Assembly: GCF_963675165.1 (NCBI RefSeq) | Contig: NC_087378.1 | Span: forward strand, 8,113,273-8,177,272 | From: Halichondria panicea | Lineage: Eukaryota > Porifera > Demospongiae > Suberitida > Halichondriidae | Direction of reading: 5' to 3' | Length of the DNA stretch: 64,000 nucleotides | Shown: positions 32,901 to 47,232 of the stretch, piece by piece | Layout of the letters: every line of letters begins with the position of its first letter | How positions within the stretch are numbered: the stretch's first letter is position 1 | Program-made: the position numbers and the translations under genes | The notes under the pieces: model-generated | The model's database searches: none | The model's input: only the letters and a program-made list of their open reading frames with translations | What the model was told of the DNA's origin: nothing

Positions 32901-35900
32901 ATGTGTACAATCAAGAGTAGGTAAGACCACAATAAAACGCCCACACATAGTTGAGCAATTACTGCCACTAACATCACTCATGCTACTAGTTCAAGGTCCC
33001 CTTCATTTAGAGTTGGCTCTGTAACTAAAGTTCTGATGGGCCAAATTCAACAATTTCTTGCTTTTCTGAAAGCTTAGAAGGAGCTCTTTCAGATGGTATG
33101 CTCAAATCCCAATTTTGAAACGGACCATAATTTCCTGTTTTCGGGAAATACCATGGCTATAATATTATATATATATAGCCCATGGTATTTCGTCAAAAAC
33201 AGGTCGAAAATAGACTTTTGATTTTAACACCTCATTTGAAAGGCCTCTATTTAAGCTTTCAGATTTAATAAAATTAACGTTATTGGACCAACGGAACCAA
33301 AGTTATGGCCATTCAAGCTCCATGTCATATCCCGGTTAAACGGAGGGGGGGGGGGGGGGGGGTGGGGGGGGTGTCTTTCAACAGCCATAACATCAGTACA
33401 GTTGATCTGATGTCAAAATGTTAATGATTTTCTGAAAGCTTAGAAAATTATCTTTCAAACGATGTGTTTCAATCCAAAATTTCTTTGGGGCCCTAATTTG
33501 TCGTTTTTCGGCCTCGGACCATGGGCTATAATCAATGGTATCGCCAAATTGGCAAATACTTTTATCTCTTGAATATCAACTTTGATGGTACCATTTGAAA
33601 GGTATCTTTCTAAGCTTTCAGAAAAACATAAAAATTTTGAATTTCGATCCACAGAATTCAAATTATGGCAGCTGAAAGATTCCCAAAATCATTAATTAAG
33701 AAGACCATACGTACAGTGTACAAGTAACAATGTACTCTGGCATTAAACACAAGTCGTTATTGAAGCACACACACCCCCACACTTACGTTGTCACCTCTCC
33801 GTGGGCGTGGTCCTTGCCGTATCTTCCCGCCCGCCCAGCAATCTGCTTCACATGACCAGAGGATAGTAAGCTCCGTTCATTCCCGTCAAACTTTGTCAGA
33901 GTGTGGAAGACAATTCGTCGAATGTTACTGCATGCAGACAAAGAGCACATTTGATACACTTACGTATGCTATACAGAATGATGGTACATGTACCTATATA
34001 TGGGTACCATAATCTTACAGGTTGAGCCCCATTCCGATGGCGTCCGTAGCAACGAGGATATTGCACGGAGACTGCGGATCATTGAACTTGTCAGCCTGCT
34101 CAACCCTCACAGCTATAGTAACAGAGAAACACAGTTCACAGTAATCCTTTGAGTAGGTGTACATGCTACACTCCAATAGCCTAGCTAACGAAAAGGCATA
34201 AATGATTAAAGAGAATAGCACACACTGCCAACTAGCTATTTCACTCCATATAATACTCTTGGTATCCATAGCTCCACTGTAACCTACCTGGAGGGAGGCC
34301 TCCATAAATGACTGCACACTGCTGTTTGGTGGCCTGCTCTATCTTCTTACGGACCTGGAACACGCTGGCTCTGGAGAAGGTGACGACACAATCCCCTGGC
34401 CTCACTCTCTCGTACTTGCTACACAGACTCTTCTCCAGTGGCACTAGCGGGGACAACCGCTCGTAATGGTGCACCTGCACAAAAGTGTGTATGGACATCA
34501 CTAATGTAACTAAGCTAGCACATACAGTCTTGTGCCCACAAAGAAACTGATCTTTTAGAAATGCAAAATAAATATTATTTATACAGTAAAGCCATCACCC
34601 TCTCCATCAGTGAAGGCTAAATTAGCTGACAAAATAATTTTTCTAACCCACCGCCCACTCACATCTAGGGACTCCCCCTAACATACGGCCACTCACCTCT
34701 AGGGACTCCCCCATGCTCTTAGCCAGCCTCTCAACAACGTCTATAGCACAGCCGTGACCACACAGGTGGACCTCCCGAGCAGGTAGTCCGAGGAGGGCCC
34801 GACTCCACCCACCGCCACGCTGGGGGTCCTCTATCATCTGGATCTCATCAATCACCGCAACATCATCTGAGGGGTAATAAGATATTGCAACAGATTCTAC
34901 AAATATTTTGGCTAATTGCCTTCTTTGAAAGGCCTACACAATTTCACGCTCACTCAAAACTAGACATACATTATTCTACAGCAAAAATGTTATATTCTGG
35001 AGCACTAATATTGTAGCTGCTCACATGTGCTCTCGAGGTTGGCCATCTCCACAGTACAGGAGAGTCTTGGGGCAGGCTGTGTTTCATCACCACTGGCACG
35101 CAGTGACTCCTCCCCCGTCAATAGATCACATAATGCACCCTGAGTGAGGTGCAGGGGGTGGGCAATATATCACTAAATTGCTTCACCAATAATTTAGCTA
35201 GCTAGGACATTAATACTCAAGAATTGCAAATTTAAAGTTGATACCCACCTCTTTATTAGATCTGTGGTATATCTCGTGCGCGAGCATTCTCAAAGGAGCA
35301 CAGTAGATTGCTGTGTCAGCTCCCATGAAGTGCTTGAGGGCGTTGTGGGTTTTACCAGAGTTGGTGGGACCAGCGTGATAGATGAGCTTGCGTGGTAGCG
35401 ATCTTGCCTCAGGGAACCTGTGTACATACATACGCATACATGGTGAATAGAATGTCAGCTCTTATTATCAATGAACTGGTTATAAGTACGGATGTACGGT
35501 TACCTAGGGAAACAAAGAGCAAGTGGGTCAAACCAACGTACACAATGGCCACGGAGAAAATAATCTTCCCAGTGATAGTCATGTGAATGTTTATTTATGG
35601 AAGAGTACACTTAGTTTTTAGTTTGGCAAATGGCAAAGTTTATAACAGTTAGCTATTGGCATCACCATGGTAACCACACCCACTCACCAGGCTGGAGGGA
35701 GAGCCATGTTACTTGTTTTCTGTAGCTCCAGTTTGGGCCCCATCAGTGGATTCAGAATTCGAGCATACCGCAGAAATATTGGAATCAGCTCATCCACATG
35801 ACCTGTTGGACGAGCGAAAGCAACCAGAGTTGAGAACATTACCTGTTAGGACTACAAGCCAATGGAAAATAATAAGAACCTATTGGGAAATTTATTGGCA

Positions 35901-36915
35901 ATTGTTACTTCAGTCGCTAATAGTTATATTTATAAAATTAGAAATTAAAGAAGTGGGGTAGTGATCTATGAGAGATGGTGTATGCATCGACTTACTTGTT
36001 CCTTTAATGATGTCATCTACCACCTGCTTGACTTGAGGGTCGGCATCATTTAACTTTTTCGGGCTCTTTAACTTGCGTACAAAACGTTTCAAGGCTCTCG
36101 TGTATTGCTCCTTGTCTGGATTGAAACAAACGTAATTTGAATACTTGAATTAACCCACCCAGACTATGCATGGTATAATTAATTACAGACCTATACTCAG
36201 AGCTCAGCAAATACATAATTATTACAGAGTAAGTACAGTTGATTAGAAACAGTGTATCTTGCTGTGGCTATTGGCCCAGCAGGAGGGGGAGGGGAGGAGC
36301 ATGCAGCTCTTTGTAACATTCTATTGAGACTAAGAGGAGGTCCAACATGCGTGCACGAATCACTACAAGTGCTAGTGTATTTGGCCTGGCCGTTATCACG
36401 TGACCGCAATGACATCAATGCACTGAACTTATAGTGATTCGTGCACGTATGTCGGACCTCCTCTGATTAAGACTGCATGATAGTATCAAGTGCAATATAG
36501 TGTACTGCATGACGTCACCTTCCAGACTGTACTCTGCAGCCACGCCCTCAATCACACTCTCCCGCTGCATGAACAGTCCCATGATCTTCCTAACATCTTC
36601 CCTAGTGAAGTGCCTGCCTTCATATGGAGTGCTCCCTTCTACACGATTCTCATCAACTGAAACACTGTCTCCAGTATCCTCAAGCGGCTTCTTCGTGACC
36701 TCATCTTCCCTCTCAGGTGTGCCATTACTGTCAGTGGAGTAGTATGAGTTCATGCTTTTAATGGGTCTTCCACTTCTGCAATACAAGCTGACATAGCCCA
36801 GTGTATCATTCCTTGTGGTGTGCAGTCTAGACCTGCTTGGTGACTTGGTCCAGAGCTTGTGTGGTTGCTGGCACAGGGAGCACACATAAGTGAGGCATTT
36901 CCTTCCAAGGTTCAT
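28782..36915 (-). CDS. SUPV3L1: Mitochondrial ATP-dependent RNA helicase SUV3
   Basis: Ski2-like RNA helicase that partners polynucleotide phosphorylase in mitochondrial RNA decay. Minus-strand exons: 36915-36519, 36115-35996, 35802-35688, 35417-35249, 35139-35025, 34866-34697, 34474-34288, 34112-34019, 33927-33787, 32879-32816, 32753-32673, 32434-32369, 30636-30526, 30131-29974, 29558-29340, 28962-28782; 2388 nt, 795 aa (human 786). A mitochondrial-type N-terminus precedes Walker [15 protein letters not shown], the Walker B equivalent [45 protein letters not shown] and motif [12 protein letters not shown]. The SUV3 C-terminal region includes [14 protein letters not shown]. Basic residues end the protein. 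The 1.7 kb intron between 32368 and 30637 contains a complete CARD gene on the same strand. Confidence 0.95.
29128..29285. repeat. Foldback repeat fragment, family A
   Basis: Partial element with ATACGCCATGGTATTTTGCC, a CTCAGAAAACTACAAAATTA core and a GGTCACCAGAACAAAAGTTATGGCCATTCAAA end. It lies in the last intron of SUPV3L1. Confidence 0.6.
30909..31976 (-). CDS. Nested intronless CARD-domain protein
   Basis: 355 aa in one exon, wholly inside an intron of SUPV3L1 and on the same strand. Residues 1-260 are Ser/Asp/Thr-rich and probably disordered. They include a repeated linker around residues 115-165 (units [17 protein letters not shown]) and a basic patch ([12 protein letters not shown]). 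Residues about 260-350 fit a caspase-recruitment domain: helix [20 protein letters not shown], then [20 protein letters not shown] and YRSFYYSL...HLVELM, with the usual CARD spacing. This suggests an adaptor with one homotypic interaction domain. It ends LHQLAE. An older exonised or retroposed copy is possible. The domain call is mine from pattern; a DED is less likely. Confidence 0.78.
   Translation of the reverse strand: MDSNSGSDTNKSIRRQKATTNVSTGSGDLAAVERTDLLAVVPSKPDSSVISITRCDSGYTGSTRTSTVFEDPQNVDMISEAFQFHGTVVESVGQSAGSSQYVTALTSLHISEASSIDDGSPSPRPSLPVSPSLRPSLPVSSIDDGSLSPRPSLPVSPVDDIVPVAHSASQSIQQHKDVESKEERSEVDGPFPGRSKRAPKLSKMDKSQSVECATTQCRPRLRRGSQTVPVFDSSMLQEAITKVQACRQELNEDHEQTLKQTVMDNAVAFRDSIDFNVLLAHLFKHNLVHSLECEFFISKEHSRLDKANTFLFEILNRKGPSAYRSFYYSLNQEKQHRGHQHLVELMNSALHQLAE
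33006..33325 (+). repeat. Foldback (MITE-like) repeat, family A
   Basis: Begins GAGTTGGCTCTGTAACTAAA and ends GGAACCAAAGTTATGGCCATTCAA. At its centre (about 33145-33190) is a strong hairpin GAAATACCATGG...ATAGCCCATGGTATTTC. It lies in a SUPV3L1 intron. Confidence 0.75.
33370..33685 (+). repeat. Foldback (MITE-like) repeat, family B
   Basis: Begins GTCTTTCAACAGCCATAAC and ends ATTATGGCAGCTGAAAG, an imperfect inverted pair. It shares the CTAAGCTTTCAGAAAA core with family A and contains a central CCATGGGCTATAATCAATGG block. It follows a run of G (33344-33369) and lies in the same SUPV3L1 intron. Confidence 0.75.
36331..36469. mobile_element. MITE with 36-38 bp terminal inverted repeats
   Basis: The left arm at 36331-36365 (TAAGAGGAGGTCCAACATGC then GTGCACGAATCACT) pairs with the right arm at 36432-36469 (AGTGATTCGTGCACG then TATGTCGGACCTCCTCTGATTA) with few mismatches. 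The 66 bp between the arms is unique. GCATGCAG and CTGCATG lie further out (36298 and 36472), so the element may extend to about 180 bp. It sits in the first intron of SUPV3L1. Confidence 0.75.
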
Positions 36916-37183
36916 TCCATATGCAGTGCCTACTGCTAACAGGAACAGTTAAGTAGCAAAGTTCTAATTCTATAGCTAGCTAGCTAGCTAGCTGCATGGA
37001 GATTTTCTAATGCCTGCCACGTGGGTATACTTTGACCCTCAACAGGGGCATCCCCCAAGCGGCCACGACCCATCCGCCCATCCCCTCCCCGGCCCCCCAA
37101 AGTCCGAATCACACTGCATATCGCATGCTATGGTGGTCTAACCATAATATCCCATATCCTAATGTAGTCACAAGCTATCCACT
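36916..37183. promoter_or_regulatory. Divergent promoter SUPV3L1 / polyUbL gene
   Basis: 268 bp separate the two start codons. It includes a CTAG run (TAGCTAGCTAGCTAGCTAG near 36973) and a C-rich stretch. There is no TATA-like element at a convincing distance. Confidence 0.45.
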
Positions 37184-40100
37184 ATGCAGCTGTTTGTCAA
37201 GTGTCCATTGGTGACCTCTACTAGTATGTACTGCAATGGTCCAATTGCTCTGGAGGTCAACTCTACTGACACTATTGGAGAAGTGAAGACACTGATTCAA
37301 GAGAGAGGAGGACTCAAGGTTGAGGTTCAGCAGTTGACCTTCCTTGGAGAGAGCCTGGAGGACAGCAGGACATTGGACAGCTACAATATAGCCAGCAACT
37401 GTCTACTGGAAGAAACCAGAGCTTGTGTAGCAGTGGGAATTAATAGCATGAACGCGAGTCCAGATCTGAACAAAGTCATCTTGTTGGAGATACATGAGGA
37501 CCTAAAAGAAACTGTTGGAGATCTTAAGGCTATGATCAAAGAAAGAGAAGGAATCCCAATCCATCATCAGCAAGAACTTCATCATCTAGACAAACTACAA
37601 GACGATATGACTCTTGGTGACTCGGGAATCAAGAATGGGACTATAATTTACTTGGTGGTACCAGCAGCAGTCAAAAAAGTATCCATGACGATATATGTGA
37701 AAACTCTGACAGGCAAAACCATCACTCTGAACATTCACTCTCTTTACACAGTTTTTCTAGTCAAATACATGATCTATGAGGAAGAGGGGATTCCACCATC
37801 TCAACAGCGAATCATATTTGCAGGGAAACAGATAGAAGATGGCAGAAAACTTTGTGATTACAACATTCAGAGTGAGTCCACCTTGCATTTGGTGCTGAGG
37901 CTTCGTAGTGGTATGTGTATATTAGTGGAGACTCCTAATGGCAGGACAATCTTTCTCGGGGTTAAGCCCAGTGACACTATCAAGGAGGTTAAAACAAAGA
38001 TCCAAGACAGAGAAGGTATACCACCTGATGCCCAGCGTTTGATATTTGCTGACAAACAGTTGGAAGATGGTAAAACTCTGAGTGACTACAATATTTATGA
38101 CGACAATATTCGAAAGGAGAAAACTCTTCATCTTATTGCTTATCCTGTAACTATCAAAACTACCAGTGGTGAATTCACAGTGTCAACCGTTGAAAATTGT
38201 ACAGTTCGTGACCTCAAGTATTCTATATGGGATATGAAACAAATTCCACCAGAATGTCAAAAAATCCTTCGTGGTGATCAAGTGCTTAACTTGAGTGATC
38301 CTATTCCCTTTCGTGATGTAGTGCATCTTCAGATTCAACAAGAACCAGTTTCTAGTGTATTTGTTGCTAACAGAAACTCCGAAATTATCTCCATTTCTGT
38401 TACAGCTCAAACTACTGTTAAAAGTATCAAAGCAATGTTAATAATGAAAACCGACATTTTCTCAATGTGTATGACCCTCGACAACCTATTGTTCAATGGA
38501 ATGAAACTGGATGATGGTAGTAATGTTAAGGACTGCAACATTCGAGCTGGAAGTCTGGTAAATTTCATAAGTAGTACCAATTATGGCTTCAGTTGTAACG
38601 TTCACTTTGCTGACAAGAGAGAACATGTCAGTATGGAAGTAAACAGTACAGAAACTGTCCTATCACTCAAAGCACGACTCCAGGCCGAGGTTCCCGAGGT
38701 ACCTTCACCATGTCTACAGCAACTGACCATCAATGACTCACCAATGGAAGACTCTCAGACAATGGGAGAATGTGGAACAAATCAACGTGAATATCAATGT
38801 AATTCAAATCCAGTAATGTTGAGTGTACAACCACCACATCGAATGTTTGTTAGGACTTCCACGGGCAGTGTAATCGAGGTTGGCATTTATTCTGAAAAAG
38901 AGGTTGTCAGTTTAAAGCGTTTAATCCAAATGAAAACCTTTGTTGAAATAAACAAACAACAGCTTTATTATAGAGGGAAAGTACTTGATGACAAGCACAC
39001 TATCAACAGCTACAATCTTCCCCCTAATCAATTGCTGCAACTATGTGAGTTAACGCTACTAAGAGTTAGTGTATCACAGTTCATGTACCCTCATCATTAC
39101 AGGTGTGTCTCAGTGCATCCATGAGCCACTACAAGAGGAGGTGGGCTCTCAGGGGAAGCACATCCTCTGGCCTCAATATGGGGTGGAGGTGAACGTCCCA
39201 CCTTGGGTAATCAGTGACGGCCATGCTATATTGAGGGTGTATGATGGTCTGAGTGCCACCTGTTTTGAGTACCCCCACGAGTACATCCCCCACAGCAATG
39301 TGTACGAGCTCATCATCTCCTCCAGGGGAGAGGACCCACGAGGAGTGACAGTGACCCTGTCCAAATTCAGACCACACCCCAACCTTTGCTTGATGACCGC
39401 CTCTGGTGACCCTTCCAAATGGACCCCAGATCTTGCCCCAGTCTTCAGCTTCTCTAAAGTGGAAGGAATGGAGTCTCCACTCAGCACAGGAAAGGTGGAG
39501 GTTACCCTCAAGGATAGTGGAGTCTACCTCTTTGTAGCAGGTACTTTTGACTAAATACTTTGTTCATGTATAGTAATTACTCTTTTTAGGTCACCAACTT
39601 CTGTCTGAGAATACAAGACTGCACATGTCAAGGCCCTCCCCTCGACTTGTTGTGGAACCAGTTACTAGTACAGCTCAGCTTCCAAAACCAGTCTACTCTC
39701 CACATGCCCCACATTACCAAGGTATGCACTACAGGCAGTGATGGAGTGTACTATGCTTTTCTACAGAGCCCTTCAGGGAATATTCTCCATATCTTCCTCC
39801 CCAACAAGATATTGCACCTACTTCACAGCAAAAAAGACGTCCTATCCCACAGCCAAGACGATATCCTCTTCCTCAACGAGGTATTCCTAATAGTTATGGC
39901 TACTCCTAAACCTAATTATTCCATTCCATACAGTCCCTCTAGCTCAGCTTCCAGAACCAGTCTACCCCCCACATGCCCCACATTATCAAGGTATGATAGT
40001 GCTTTCGTAGTAGTACTCTATCAAAACTAACGTTATAATTATTAGAGAGAAGTGAAGCAACAACTGAAAGTGCTACTGGGGAGGAACTTGTAGCCAAACC

Positions 40101-41661
40101 TGATGGTCATAATGCTGTAAGTGTGCCAGTACATCATACAGTGCACTAGTGTGCATCAGACTGTGCGCTAGTGTGCATCAGACTGTGCGCTAGTGTGCAT
40201 CACACAGTGCGCTAGTGTGCATCACACAGTGCGCTAGTGTGCATCACACAGTGCGCTAGTGTGCATCACACAGTGCGCTAGTGTGCATCACACAGTGCGC
40301 TAGTGTGCATCACACAGTGCACTAGTGTGCATCACACAGTGCGCTAGTGTGCATCATACAGTGCACTATAATGGGTACCCTATTGTATGAGAACAAACAT
40401 CACTCTAGGTACGTAATATTGGTGGAAGACGAAGATTGATTGTAGTTACTGACTTAGGCCAAACTTCAGTTAACTATGTCCAATCCCAGGTTACCATTCA
40501 AACAAGCTGTTGTCTACTTCCATACATTTTACAGCCGTATAGCTTTATTGTTGCAGATACACTGAGTCTCATCTGCTACTACCTCCCCCTCCACAGATGA
40601 ATCAAAAGATATTTCACAGTGATTTTTCAGAAGTTTATGAGCTATTGTGGCCTGCTAGGAGCGAATGGCACAACTTGGGAATTGCTCTCAAAGTAAACTT
40701 GGACAAACTGGCAAGCATCAAGAAATCCAACCCAAGTAACTGCGAGGACTGCTTCAAAGCTATGCTTGTGAGCTGCTCAGAGACAAACCGCAGTATCACT
40801 TGGACTGGTTTGTGTGAAGCCCTCAGGAGACCAACAGTGGGTCGTAATGATGTGGCAGAGAAGATTGAAGCAACACTTCCAACAAGACCGAGCCTTTGTA
40901 GCAATGGTTATCATAGTGAGTAACTAGTTGATGCTGCTGAAGATAGCTTGATGAAGAATTCATAGGGTGAAAAATATTTGTTGTAATACTATTGCTTTGT
41001 TGTTCAGGCAACCGACCACTGTCCGACAATACAAGACAGCACATGTTGAAACCCTCTCCTCCGCGTCTTGCGGAACCAGGTATGCATTTTGTTTTGTGTT
41101 TTAGGCTGATTATATGCTTCTTCCCTATCGTAATAATAGTGGTTTCAAGAGCCCCTCCTTATCTTCATCCCTCACAAGGTAATCTATCAATTGTGTGTGC
41201 TCTGGTAGTTTCCGTTAAACAACACATTTCTGACTATATTATCTCCAGAACCAGTCTACTCCCCACATGCCCCACATTATCAAGGTATGCACATCAACAC
41301 ATTCCCAATGCTACAGATAGTTCAATGGAGTTGCTCTTTTCCAGAGTCCTCCCCAGAATACAAGACACTGCTGTCCTGCACACCACAGCTCAATGACATC
41401 ATAGCTCAAGACCCACAGAAAACCTGCGATGAGATGATTGCAGCTGGTCTCATTCAGTCGGTTTACATACGAGAATTTATCCGCCACCCCACACACACCG
41501 ACCGTGCCAAGGCAACCAAGTTGGTGGACTTCATGACGGATCGAGTCAAAACCTCTCCCTCTGACTTTGACAAGTTTATGGCAATCCTGAAAAGATTGTC
41601 CTGGACTGAGCGCATTGTAGGCCTCCTCCTCACTACACTAGCACACAACAGGACGCAATAG
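37184..41661 (+). CDS. Poly-ubiquitin-like, ZU5-like, Death and CARD domain protein
   Basis: Predicted 1151 aa. Exons: 37184-39044, 39103-39540, 39590-39721, 39767-39880, 39934-39990, 40046-40116, 40597-40915, 41008-41079, 41140-41178, 41249-41284, 41345-41661 (3456 nt, in frame). Exon 1 encodes eight tandem ubiquitin-like modules of 70-85 residues. Module 3 ([47 protein letters not shown]) and module 4 ([20 protein letters not shown]) are closest to ubiquitin. None ends in a cleavable Gly-Gly. Exon 2 is a ZU5-like domain ([20 protein letters not shown]). A Pro/Gln-rich linker repeats [11 protein letters not shown]. Exon 7 is a Death domain ([36 protein letters not shown]). The last exon is CARD-like ([37 protein letters not shown]). 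It is probably a cytoplasmic immune or cell-death scaffold; function is inferred. Confidence 0.85.
40138..40376. repeat. 22-bp minisatellite
   Basis: About ten units of 22 bp (GTGCGCTAGTGTGCATCACACA with minor variants) in the intron just before the Death-domain exon. Confidence 0.92.
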
Positions 41662-41761
41662 TTGTTTTAGTATGGTGTACTTTTGTGTATACATCTACGT
41701 AATATATAATTGTGTTCTTGTGGCTTTTTGTATTTTGTTGCAATAATGATGTGTTTACATA

Positions 41762-41769
41762 TGACGTCA
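41762..41769. promoter_or_regulatory. CRE-type palindrome upstream of MCM3
   Basis: TGACGTCA 163 bp before the MCM3 ATG, with a second half-like site ATGACGTAG at 41790-41798. It matches the known CREB/ATF core. Function is inferred. Confidence 0.4.
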
Positions 41770-41845
41770 CGCATCTCTTTAACAATCTATGACGTAGAGG
41801 CTGGTTAACCTCGTCGTCTGGCCGCGGATTATTTTAATTCTGGCC

Positions 41846-41855
41846 CGCATGCGCA
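41846..41855. promoter_or_regulatory. NRF-1-type site upstream of MCM3
   Basis: CGCATGCGCA 77 bp before the MCM3 ATG, one base short of the full TGCGCATGCGCA palindrome. It lies beside a GC-rich patch (GGCCGCGGA), consistent with a housekeeping or replication promoter. Confidence 0.45.
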
Positions 41856-41931
41856 GTAAGGCCTCACTGAGAACTGGGTGGACTTTGATCTCACCTTCAT
41901 CCATCTCTATTTTAAATTCTCTACCCTCTCA

Positions 41932-46959
<5,028 letters not shown>

Positions 46960-47232
46960 AGGTCACATGACTTCAAAGACTCAAACTAACTCACGAACAA
47001 CGTTATTTGCTCATAATTATATTCTATATACTTACGAATTTTTTGTTGGGTAATAATAGTTTATTCCTTTACTTCAAAACATGCGAGACATTATTAGCAC
47101 ACTGCTTTGAACTCTTGTTGTATGGCTTCAAATGTACATAATGACTCTTGTTACATAACTTCAAACACACAACGAATATAAAAAGTGCTAAAAAGACAAT
47201 AATTATCACTTTAAGAAAATGATATGCATGTA

